Shown here: piece by piece, positions 52,325-59,345 of the stretch | How positions within the stretch are numbered: position 1 is the stretch's first letter | How the letters are laid out: the number at the start of each line of letters is the position of its first letter | Assembly: GCF_003605755.1 (NCBI RefSeq) | Contig: NZ_RAHJ01000018.1 | Span: forward strand, 372,001 to 436,000 | Length of the DNA stretch: 64,000 nucleotides | Source: Tsuneonella suprasediminis | Lineage (GTDB): Bacteria; Pseudomonadota; Alphaproteobacteria; Sphingomonadales; Sphingomonadaceae | Reading direction: 5' to 3' | Notes under the pieces: generated by a model | What the model was told of the DNA's origin: nothing | Databases searched by the model: none | Seen by the model: the letters and a program-made list of their open reading frames with translations, nothing else | Made by a program: the position numbers and the translations under genes

Positions 52325-52413
52325 AGCGACCGTTGCTGCTGCTGTAATGGCGAGGGCGGGATGGGGCCAGGTTTCCAGCCTCTTAACCCTTTTGCCCTAA
52401 GGCGGACGCGCAT

Positions 52414-53781
52414 ATGAGCGCTCACCGCCCCGACACCTCCGCTCGCCGCCCGGCGAGCGATGTATCTGCCGCAGTCGGCATGGCCGGTCTCGCTGGTCTG
52501 TTCGTATGGGTGATGATCTGCCGCCATTGGCCGTGGCTGATCGATATGTTCGGCTTGCCGGGGCCCGATGCCCGGCTCGACGGTCCGAACGCCGCGCTGG
52601 CCGGGCTGGTGTTTACCTCGCTGCCAATGGCGGCGGTGTCGTTGTTGAAAGACAAGGTTCACCGTCGCCCGTCCACCGGGATATCCTGGGGTCTGCGCCG
52701 CAAACTGTCGGAAACGCAGGAGATTTCCTGTACCAAGCTGGTCGGTCTGTGGGCGACATGGGCGGCGATCGCTGCGATCTATTGCCTCGCGCGGTGGTAT
52801 TGGGACGGGCAGTATCTGTTTGCGATGGAAGTGCTGAAATATGCCGCGCTACCGATGTTCGCGCTGTCGATCCCTTATGTCCTGTGGCTCGACAGGTTTA
52901 TGATCGAACCGCGCGATCATGCGTGGCATTTCGGTGCGTTGCTGCTGGGGCGGGAGGCATACGATCCGGCGGAAGTGAAGAAGCACTGGCGTGCATGGGT
53001 TATCAAGGGGTTCTTCGGCGCGTTCATGATCTCGATCCTGCCGCCGGGGTTTCAGGAAGCGGTCAACGTCGATTTAAGCGCCATCGCCGCCGATCCGGTG
53101 AAACTGGGCATGGCGCTGGTCAGCTTGCTGTTTCTGGTGGACGTGCAACTGGGCACAGTCGGCTATCTCGTCACGTTCCGCCCGCTCGACGCACATATCC
53201 GCAGCGGCAATCCATTCGTGGCCGGATGGGTCGCGGCGCTGCTGTGCTACCCCCCGCTGAACGGCGTGGGCCTGCTCGATTACAATGTTGGCACACCGGG
53301 CTGGGCGGAGAATAACTGGGCGTTCTGGTTCGCCGGGCACACCTATCTGATGTGGATATGGGCGGCACTGCTGATGGTGCTGACCGCGATCTATGCCTGG
53401 GCGACGGTGGCGTTTGGTCTGCGTTTTTCCAACCTTACCTATCGCGGTGTCATCACCAACGGCCCTTATGCGTTTACCCGCCATCCGGCTTATCTGGCGA
53501 AAAACACGTTCTGGTGGCTGTCCACTCTGCCGTTTCTGGTGACCTCGGGATCGTGGACCGACCCGATTCGCAATGTCTTCTTCCTCGCCTGTGTTAGCGG
53601 AATTTACTACTGGCGCGCCCGGACGGAAGAGATGCACCTGCTGTCCGAAGATGCGAAGTATCGGGAATACCACGCGTGGATGGCCGAACACGGCCTTGTC
53701 ACGGCGCGCCTCCGCAAATTGCTGCGGCTTCTGCGCCCGCGTGGCCCGGTGATGCGTCGGGCACCCGCCCCGGCGAAGTAG
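52414..53781 (+). CDS. Isoprenylcysteine carboxyl methyltransferase-like membrane protein
   Basis: 455-aa polytopic membrane protein with about ten helices. The C-terminal 130 residues match the ICMT/phospholipid methyltransferase (PEMT-like) fold: NGPYAFTRHPAYLAKNTFWW carries the R-H-P-x-Y SAM-site motif and YYWRARTEEMHLLSEDAKYR the E-E-x-x-L motif. The N-terminal 300 residues are an additional membrane domain of unknown role. A substrate (lipid or small molecule) cannot be inferred. It lies 89 bases after bamB in the same direction. Confidence 0.8.
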   Translation: MSAHRPDTSARRPASDVSAAVGMAGLAGLFVWVMICRHWPWLIDMFGLPGPDARLDGPNAALAGLVFTSLPMAAVSLLKDKVHRRPSTGISWGLRRKLSETQEISCTKLVGLWATWAAIAAIYCLARWYWDGQYLFAMEVLKYAALPMFALSIPYVLWLDRFMIEPRDHAWHFGALLLGREAYDPAEVKKHWRAWVIKGFFGAFMISILPPGFQEAVNVDLSAIAADPVKLGMALVSLLFLVDVQLGTVGYLVTFRPLDAHIRSGNPFVAGWVAALLCYPPLNGVGLLDYNVGTPGWAENNWAFWFAGHTYLMWIWAALLMVLTAIYAWATVAFGLRFSNLTYRGVITNGPYAFTRHPAYLAKNTFWWLSTLPFLVTSGSWTDPIRNVFFLACVSGIYYWRARTEEMHLLSEDAKYREYHAWMAEHGLVTARLRKLLRLLRPRGPVMRRAPAPAK

Positions 53782-53853
53782 TGCTGGGCTGTGGATGGCG
53801 TTGCGCCAGAAGAAAACCGGGATTGCGGTTCGTGAAGCGGGGAGACGTGTGGT

Positions 53854-53892
53854 CCCTGGATCGCCACGTCGCCTGCGGCTCTTCGCAGTGAC
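53854..53892. repeat. Half copy of the dispersed palindromic element
   Basis: CCCTGGATCGCCACGTCGCC, then TGCGGCTCTTCGCAGTGAC, corresponds to the right half of the element at 25515-25636 with several changes. It lies in the 203-base gap between two convergent genes. Confidence 0.6.
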
Positions 53893-53984
53893 AAGTTAAG
53901 GAGGTGGTTGCTACCGCTCCACTGCGTCGTGCCGACCTGATCGGCAGGCCTGCTCAATTTCGCATCGCAGTTCCGGGTAATCCG

Positions 53985-54284
53985 TCAGACCGGTTCACCT
54001 TCGTCGGTTTCGTATAGCTTCAGATCGCGGTCGGTAATGCGCAGCTGAGCGAACTGTGCGCGCCATGAAGCGAGGTGCGGTGTGGCGAAGTGCGCGGCCA
54101 GCACAGCACGGTCGCGCCATGCTTCCGATACGTGGATCACTGTCGGGTCCAAAACATCCTGAGCATAGGAATAGCGGATGCAGCCGTCTTCTGCCCGACT
54201 GGCAGCAACCATTGCGGCCATGGCGGGGAGCGCCGCTTGCAGCCCGTCTGCCCGGATGCGAACTGTGCCGACGACCAGGATCAT
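53985..54284 (-). CDS. Antibiotic biosynthesis monooxygenase (ABM) domain protein
   Basis: 99-aa ferredoxin-like dimeric alpha/beta-barrel protein. Seen are the N-terminal strand ILVVGTVRIRADG, helix ALPAMAAMVAASRAEDGCIR, the strand YSYAQDVLDPTVIHVSEAWR and helix RAVLAAHFATPHLASWRA. YgiN/ABM proteins include quinol monooxygenases and many of unknown role. ATG 54284 lies 8 bases after the gshA stop on the same strand, so the two are probably co-transcribed. A link to redox stress is possible. Confidence 0.85.
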   Translation of the reverse strand: MILVVGTVRIRADGLQAALPAMAAMVAASRAEDGCIRYSYAQDVLDPTVIHVSEAWRDRAVLAAHFATPHLASWRAQFAQLRITDRDLKLYETDEGEPV

Positions 54285-54291
54285 ACGCGGC

Positions 54292-55662
54292 TCAGAAACT
54301 GTATTTGTACACCCGGCTGATATCGCCGCCCCATTCGCCATTGTACATGTCGAGCAGGCGCTGTGCGGGCACTTTGCCGCTGGCGACGATTTCATCGAGC
54401 GTTTCGAGGAAGCCGGTTTCGTTGTCGCCGCCCGAATTGAGCCGCGCCCGCGATTTCAGCCCGTTGCGCGCGATGGCGAGCACTTCGGGGCCGATATCGC
54501 GCAAAGTCTTGCCGCCGGGGATCGGCGCGTCGAGCGCCAGACGGGGCACCGATGTTCGCAGCGTTTCACGCTCTTCCATCGACCAGTCTTTCACCAGATC
54601 CCATGCGGCATCGAGCGAGCCTTGATCGTACAGCAGCCCGACCCACAGTGCGGGCAGCGCACAGATCCGGCTCCACGGCCCGCCATCGGCACCGCGCATT
54701 TCGAGGAACGACTTGAGCCGCACTTCGGGGAATGCGGTGGACAAGTGATCCCACCAGTCGCCTTCGGTCGGTTTCTCGCCCGGCAGGGCAGGTAGTTTGC
54801 CTTCCAGAAAATCGCGGAAGCTCTGCCCGGCGGCGTCGATGTATTTGCCGTCGCGGAACACGAAATACATCGGCACGTCGAGCATGTAATCGACATAGGC
54901 TTCGTATCCGAAACCGTCTTCGAACACGAACGGCAGCATGCCGGTGCGCGCCGGATCGGTGTCCGACCAGATGTGGCTGCGGTAAGAAAGGAAGCCGTTG
55001 GGCTTGCCTTCGGTAAAGGGCGAATTGGCGAACAATGCCGTGGCCAGCGGTTGCAGCGCCAGACTGGTGCGGAACTTCTGCGCCATGTCGGCTTCGCTGC
55101 TATAATCGAGATTGACCTGAATAGTGCAGGTCCGCAGCATCATATCGAGGCCGAGCGAGCCGACGCGCGGCATGTGCCGCATCATAATCTCGTACCGCCC
55201 CTTGGGCATGACCGGCAGTTCCGCGCGCGTCTTGTCGGGCCACATGCCCAGACCGAGAAAGCCGACGCCGAAGCGTTCGCCGATTGCCTTCACCTGTTCC
55301 AGATGGCGGCCGGTTTCAGCGCATGTCTGGTGGAGGTTTTCCAGCGGCGCGCCCGACAGTTCCAGCTGTCCGGCGGGTTCGAGGCTGACAGTTCCGTCGT
55401 CTCCGCTCATCGCGATGACTTTGCCGCCTTCTTCCACCGGGCTCCAGCCGAATTCCTGCAATGCCAGCAGGATATCGCGGATGCCGCCGGGCTCGTCATA
55501 ACTCGGCGCGGCAAAATCCTTGCGCCGGAACACCAGCTTTTCATGCTCGGTGCCGATGCGCCATTTGTCCGCCGGTTTCGCACCGGAGGCAAGGGGGGCA
55601 ATTAGCTGGTCGCGGCTCTCGATAACCGGATCGGCCTGCTCGGATGTGGTCCGCGTGCTCAT
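54292..55662 (-). CDS. gshA: Glutamate-cysteine ligase, plant/alphaproteobacterial type
   Basis: 456-aa ATP-dependent enzyme that joins glutamate and cysteine, the first step of glutathione synthesis. The family blocks KWRIGTEHEKLVFRRKD, VSLEPAGQLELSGAPLENLH, TCTIQVNLDYSSEADMAQKF and LEMRGADGGPWSRICALPAL are present. The length fits the class shared by plants and alphaproteobacteria. ATG 55662 was preferred over 55686. Glutathione would also be the carrier thiol for the persulfide enzymes encoded at 28-38 kb, though the loci are separate. Confidence 0.95.
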   Translation of the reverse strand: MSTRTTSEQADPVIESRDQLIAPLASGAKPADKWRIGTEHEKLVFRRKDFAAPSYDEPGGIRDILLALQEFGWSPVEEGGKVIAMSGDDGTVSLEPAGQLELSGAPLENLHQTCAETGRHLEQVKAIGERFGVGFLGLGMWPDKTRAELPVMPKGRYEIMMRHMPRVGSLGLDMMLRTCTIQVNLDYSSEADMAQKFRTSLALQPLATALFANSPFTEGKPNGFLSYRSHIWSDTDPARTGMLPFVFEDGFGYEAYVDYMLDVPMYFVFRDGKYIDAAGQSFRDFLEGKLPALPGEKPTEGDWWDHLSTAFPEVRLKSFLEMRGADGGPWSRICALPALWVGLLYDQGSLDAAWDLVKDWSMEERETLRTSVPRLALDAPIPGGKTLRDIGPEVLAIARNGLKSRARLNSGGDNETGFLETLDEIVASGKVPAQRLLDMYNGEWGGDISRVYKYSF

Positions 55663-55753
55663 GGTCGTTGGCCGTAAGCAACCCAATCTTCACGCGCCAG
55701 AGAATTCTTCTTTCAGCACGTTCGTATGGCCTGTGACGCAGGAAACCCTCACC

Positions 55754-55876
55754 CGTCATTGCTAGGGGCTGCAGGCGATGTGGCAATCCATGAGGCGAGG
55801 GTGGCTGCGGTTGGCGACTGTTGTGTTAGGGCGGAGAGGGCGGTCCATGGATTGCTTCGCTACGCTAGCAATGACG
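55754..55876. repeat. REPIN/MITE-like palindromic element
   Basis: A 123-bp element in the gap between gshA and rsmE. Left end CGTCATTGCTAGGGGCTGCA with GGCAATCCATGAGG; right end CCATGGATTGCTTCGCTACG and TAGCAATGACG. Termini and internal ATCCATG/CATGGAT parts match the elements at 25515 and 26061; the middle differs. Confidence 0.7.
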
Positions 55877-55900
55877 AGGGAGTAGCGAGGGCGGAGCCTC

Positions 55901-56659
55901 TTACCAGTCGCCAGCAGCACCCATCCATAGCGCCATTGCCGCAATCGCTGCGGTTTCGCCGCGGAGGATTCGCGGGCCGAGAGTGATCGCACAGGCGGCC
56001 GGGTGGGCGCGGATAGCGGTGCGTTCGGCATCGTCGAACCCGCCTTCCGGCCCGATCAGGATCGCGGCAGGCGCCCCGGCGGCGGTGAAGGCGGCGGCGG
56101 CAGGTTCGCCGCCCAGTTCATCGGCAAAGAACAGCGCGCGTTCAGCGGGCCAGTCGCGCAGCAACGCGTCGAGCGTAACCGGCGCGGCCAGTTCGGGGAG
56201 CGCGGTGCGGGCGCATTGTTCGGCGGCCTCTGTCGTAACGGTCCGTGCCCGGTCGAGGTTGAGCTTGTCCGCCACGCAGCGGCGCGTCACCACCGCACGG
56301 ATCGCGGCCACGCCCAGTTCGGTTGCCTTTTCCAGCACGGTGTCGAACCGGTCTTTCTTCAGCAAAGCCGGGCACAACCACAGATCGGGCACAGCCTCGC
56401 GCAAGCGCAGCCGTTCCACCGGTTCCAGCACGACATCGCGCTTGCCAGCCGATACCATGCGTGCGGCCCATTCGCCGGTCGCGTCGTCGCACAGGATCAC
56501 GGCGTCGCCTTCGCTCACCCGCATCACGCGGCAGAGATAGTGCGCAGGGTTGCCTGAAACTGTCACCGGCATTCCTGCCGCCAGCGGAGCGGGAACGAAC
56601 AGGCGCGGCGCGCTGCGGGGCGGCCAGGCGGGAACCTTCGGATCGTGTGTTACAGCCAT
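55901..56659 (-). CDS. rsmE: 16S rRNA m3U1498 methyltransferase
   Basis: 252 aa. An N-terminal PUA-like domain (RLFVPAPLAAGMPVTVSGNP, HYLCRVMRVSEGDAVILCD) precedes a SPOUT-knot methyltransferase domain with CPALLKKDRFDTVLEKATEL, AILIGPEGGFDDAERTAI and the knot LGPRILRGETAAIAA. It methylates U1498 of 16S rRNA in the 30S subunit with S-adenosylmethionine. ATG 56659 was chosen; the long upstream frame is antisense to ubiA. Divergent from ubiA with 39 bases between starts. Confidence 0.94.
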   Translation of the reverse strand: MAVTHDPKVPAWPPRSAPRLFVPAPLAAGMPVTVSGNPAHYLCRVMRVSEGDAVILCDDATGEWAARMVSAGKRDVVLEPVERLRLREAVPDLWLCPALLKKDRFDTVLEKATELGVAAIRAVVTRRCVADKLNLDRARTVTTEAAEQCARTALPELAAPVTLDALLRDWPAERALFFADELGGEPAAAAFTAAGAPAAILIGPEGGFDDAERTAIRAHPAACAITLGPRILRGETAAIAAMALWMGAAGDW

Positions 56660-56698
56660 GACTATGCAGTTGGCACGCGCGGCGTTAGGGGACAAGCC

Positions 56699-57616
56699 GT
56701 GACCGAACAGGCAACGCCCGAACCCATCGTCCCAGACAGCGAACATCGCGGACTGATCGCGCGCCTGCCGCAAGTGCCGCGCGATCTGGCCATGCTTGCC
56801 CGGTTCGATCGACCGATTGGCTGGTGGCTGCTGTTCTGGCCGTGCACATGGGGTGTGTGGCTGGCCGGCGGCGGATTGCAGATCGCGCTGGTGGCATGGA
56901 TGTTGCTCGGCTCGATCGCGATGCGCGGGGCCGGGTGCGTTTACAACGATATCGTCGATGCCGATCTGGACCGGCAGGTGGCGCGCACTGCCAGCCGCCC
57001 GGTTGCCAGCGGTCGTATTTCCGCGAAGCTGGCGTGGATCTGGTTGCTGGCGCTGTGTGCGGTGGGGCTTGTCGTGCTGTTGCAATTGCGCTGGCAGGCG
57101 CAGGTTGTGGCGCTAGGCAGTATCGCGCTGGTCATCGCCTATCCTTTCATGAAGCGGATTACATGGTGGCCGCAGGCCTGGCTGGGGCTGGTGTTCACAT
57201 GGGGCGCGCCGACCGGATGGGTCGCGATGCGGAGCGACCGGCTCGACGTGCTCGCTGCGCTTTATGGCGGGGCAATCCTGTGGTGCATCGCATACGATAC
57301 GATCTACGCCTTGCAGGATCGGGAGGATGACGCGCTGGTCGGTATCCGCTCCAGCGCGCTCCGGCTGGGCGGCCATGTCAAAGCGGGCGTGGCATTGTTT
57401 TACGGCGGTGCAGTGGCGCTGTGGGCGCTGGCGTTCTGGCTGCTGCGGCACGACTGGATCGCGCTGCTTGCGCTGATCCCGGCGGCGGCGCATCTGAGCT
57501 GGCAGGTCGCCACTCTTGACGAGCGCGACCCGACCAATCCCCTGACCCGCTTCCGCGCCAACCGCTTCGCCGGGGCGCTGATGGCAGCGGCCTGTTTCGT
57601 GGTCGGCAGTTCGTAA
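56699..57616 (+). CDS. ubiA: 4-hydroxybenzoate octaprenyltransferase
   Basis: 305-aa inner-membrane prenyltransferase with about eight helices. The first Asp-rich motif is VYNDIVDADLDRQVARTASR (NDxxDxxxD) and the second is YALQDREDDALVGIRSSA (DxxxD region). It attaches the polyprenyl chain to 4-hydroxybenzoate in ubiquinone synthesis. The start is GTG with AGGGGA before it. Divergent from rsmE. Confidence 0.94.
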   Translation: MTEQATPEPIVPDSEHRGLIARLPQVPRDLAMLARFDRPIGWWLLFWPCTWGVWLAGGGLQIALVAWMLLGSIAMRGAGCVYNDIVDADLDRQVARTASRPVASGRISAKLAWIWLLALCAVGLVVLLQLRWQAQVVALGSIALVIAYPFMKRITWWPQAWLGLVFTWGAPTGWVAMRSDRLDVLAALYGGAILWCIAYDTIYALQDREDDALVGIRSSALRLGGHVKAGVALFYGGAVALWALAFWLLRHDWIALLALIPAAAHLSWQVATLDERDPTNPLTRFRANRFAGALMAAACFVVGSS

Positions 57617-57663
57617 CCTCTATGCGTGTGGGGGGCATGATTTGGTCCGTGTCGCTCCACTTG

Positions 57664-57728
57664 TCGTTGCGAGGAGCCGTCAGGCGACGTGGCAGTCCGC
57701 GGATTGCTTCGCGGCGCTCGCAATGACG
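57664..57728. repeat. Short copy of the dispersed palindromic element
   Basis: A 65-bp form: TCGTTGCGAGGAGCCGTCAG, GCGACGTGGCAGTCCGCGGA, then TTGCTTCGCGGCGCTCGCAA and TGACG. Outer ends are inverted copies (CGTTGCGAG / CTCGCAATGACG). Compared with the 120-bp elements, the central spacer is almost absent. It lies just after ubiA. Confidence 0.6.
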
Positions 57729-57786
57729 AGAGGGGGGAGGGGAATTGCAATGATGCAGGGGTGGGTCGTATCTTCCCTGTCCCGTC

Positions 57787-57808
57787 ACCCCGGCCTCCGA
57801 GCCGGGGT
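57787..57808. terminator. GC-rich hairpin between ubiA and the VOC gene
   Basis: ACCCCGGC-CTCCGA-GCCGGGGT, identical to 25873-25894 including the loop. Placed between two convergent genes (ubiA and VOC protein), where a bidirectional terminator would be useful. Confidence 0.55.
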
Positions 57809-57873
57809 CCAGCCTATCTTCCGGCGTGACGCTTCAAAAACAGCGCCGCCATCGCAAACCCTGCCAGCGAATC

Positions 57874-58245
57874 TCACGAATAGCTGACGATTTCCCATTC
57901 GATCCCGTCCCAGTCGTAGAAATAGAACCGCCGTCCCGGTTCGTAATCGGCGTGGTTGAATGGCTCCAGCCCGGCGTCGCTCACAACTGTCTCCGCTGCG
58001 TCGAGATCGTCGACCACTACCCCGATGTGGTTGAGCGGCACACCCTTCTGGAAGCTGCCTTTGGTGCTGGGGTGCGTGTAGAGCGCGACATACGTATCGT
58101 CGTTACCGCAATGAATCGAATGGCCACCGCCGATAGCGGGGCCTTCCCAGCGCACCCGCCATCCGGCCAGCTTGCTGAGGAAGTCCGCGCTGCGGCGGGG
58201 GTCGGTGACGGAGATATTCACGTGTTCGAGTGTTCCGGTGGGCAT
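57874..58245 (-). CDS. VOC-family (glyoxalase/dioxygenase-fold) protein
   Basis: 123 aa, two beta-alpha-beta-beta-beta modules. LEHVNISVTDPRRSADFLSK opens the first with a metal-ligand His; PLNHIGVVVDDLDAAETVVS opens the second; RRFYFYDWDGIEWEIVSY ends with the expected Glu. Members are glyoxalases, dioxygenases or resistance proteins; the substrate is open. It is divergent from soxR, whose box lies between the two genes, so induction by redox-cycling compounds is likely. Confidence 0.88.
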   Translation of the reverse strand: MPTGTLEHVNISVTDPRRSADFLSKLAGWRVRWEGPAIGGGHSIHCGNDDTYVALYTHPSTKGSFQKGVPLNHIGVVVDDLDAAETVVSDAGLEPFNHADYEPGRRFYFYDWDGIEWEIVSYS

Positions 58246-58323
58246 TGCCTCAATCCTTCGTATCAATCGGTGTCCGGTCAGTGCCGGGCGGGGCGGCGAA
58301 TCGCCCGCTTGTCGTTGATGCAA

Positions 58324-58341
58324 CCTCAAGCTAACTTGAGG
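58324..58341. promoter_or_regulatory. SoxR box
   Basis: CCTCAAGCTAACTTGAGG, an 18-bp near-perfect dyad that matches the known SoxR operator CCTCAAGTTAACTTGAGG at all but one position. It lies 17 bases upstream of the soxR ATG and 79 bases from the divergent VOC gene start. Confidence 0.9.
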
Positions 58342-58357
58342 TCAAGGAGTTTGTGTA

Positions 58358-58807
58358 ATGCCCCGTCATTTGCGCGCCAGCGATCTGCTGACCATCGGTG
58401 AACTGGCTCGGCGCACCGGGTTGTCTGTGTCAGCGATCCGTTATTACGAGGAACGCGGGCTGGTCGAACCGATCCGCACCGGCGGCAATCAGCGGCGCTT
58501 CCCGCGTAGCGATATCCGGCGGCTCAGCTTCGTGCTGATCGCGCAGCAGCTTGGCCTGTCGCTGGGCGATATAGAGGAGGAGCTGCGCCGTCTGCCGCAT
58601 GGCCGCACACCCGACGCGCGCGACTGGCAGCGGATCAGCGGGCGGGTACGCGAAGCCATCGACGCGAAAATCGCCATTCTGAAAAAGACTCGCGAGGATC
58701 TCGACGGGTGTATCGGTTGCGGATGCCTCAGCCTGGCGCGGTGCAAGCTCTATAACCCGCAGGATAAATGGGCGGCGGAGGGGGCAGGGCCGCGCGTGCT
58801 GCGTTGA
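58358..58807 (+). CDS. soxR: Redox-sensitive transcriptional activator SoxR
   Basis: 149-aa MerR-family regulator. The N-terminal winged helix (TIGELARRTGLSVSAIRYYE, NQRRFPRSDIRRLSFVLIAQ) is followed by a dimerisation helix and the [2Fe-2S] cluster motif CIGCGCLSLARC (Cys118, 121, 123 and 129, spacing C-x2-C-x-C-x5-C). Oxidation of the cluster by redox-active compounds activates transcription. ATG has AAGGAG upstream. The cluster-bearing SoxR has its own box in front and a VOC-family gene as the divergent target; no soxS is expected outside enterics. Confidence 0.96.
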   Translation: MPRHLRASDLLTIGELARRTGLSVSAIRYYEERGLVEPIRTGGNQRRFPRSDIRRLSFVLIAQQLGLSLGDIEEELRRLPHGRTPDARDWQRISGRVREAIDAKIAILKKTREDLDGCIGCGCLSLARCKLYNPQDKWAAEGAGPRVLR

Positions 58808-59338
58808 TTACGATTCCGGCCCCAGTTCCGGGTCGAGATCGCGCGGGCGGGCAAAATGGACCAGCTTGCCGCAATCCTTGCCCAGATCGGCCCAGTCGTC
58901 GATTGCCAGTTCCAGCACTGCGAATGTTGCCGTGGGGAATTTCACCGCCGCTTCATCGAACAGCGCGTTTTCGTTGGCGGGGGATACCAGCGTGAACAGC
59001 AGATCCTGCAAACCGGGGTTGTGCCCCGCCAGCAGTACGCAGGATGCATCGCCCGCATGATCGCGGATCGCATCGATCAGAGTGTCGGCATCGGCCAGAT
59101 AGACGCGCTTGTCGAATTCGGGTGTCAGTTCGGGAAGGGCAGCAGCCAGTGTTTGCCGGACACGTTCGGCCGGGCTGGCGATCACGCGGTCCCACTTTAC
59201 ACCGTGATCGCGGATATGATCCCCGATCACCTTCGCTCCGCGTCGCCCGCGATCGTTCAGGCCCCGGTCGAAATCGCGGGTGCCCATATCGTCCCAGTCG
59301 GACTTGGCGTGGCGCAGGAGGCCGAGCAACTTGGGCAC
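58808..59338 (-). CDS. SixA-like histidine phosphatase
   Basis: 176 aa of the histidine (phosphoglycerate mutase-like) phosphatase superfamily, SixA subgroup. The catalytic RH motif is LLGLLRHAKSDWDD; RDFDRGLNDRGRRGAKVIGD, VIASPAERVRQT and the second His in VLLAGHNPGLQDLLF follow. SixA acts on phosphohistidine in phosphorelay or PTS proteins; the role of this homologue is open. I chose GTG 59338 (AGGATG upstream), since ATGs further up lie in the helicase gene end. It converges on soxR with no gap. Confidence 0.87.
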   Translation of the reverse strand: MPKLLGLLRHAKSDWDDMGTRDFDRGLNDRGRRGAKVIGDHIRDHGVKWDRVIASPAERVRQTLAAALPELTPEFDKRVYLADADTLIDAIRDHAGDASCVLLAGHNPGLQDLLFTLVSPANENALFDEAAVKFPTATFAVLELAIDDWADLGKDCGKLVHFARPRDLDPELGPES

Positions 59339-59345
59339 GGTCAGA

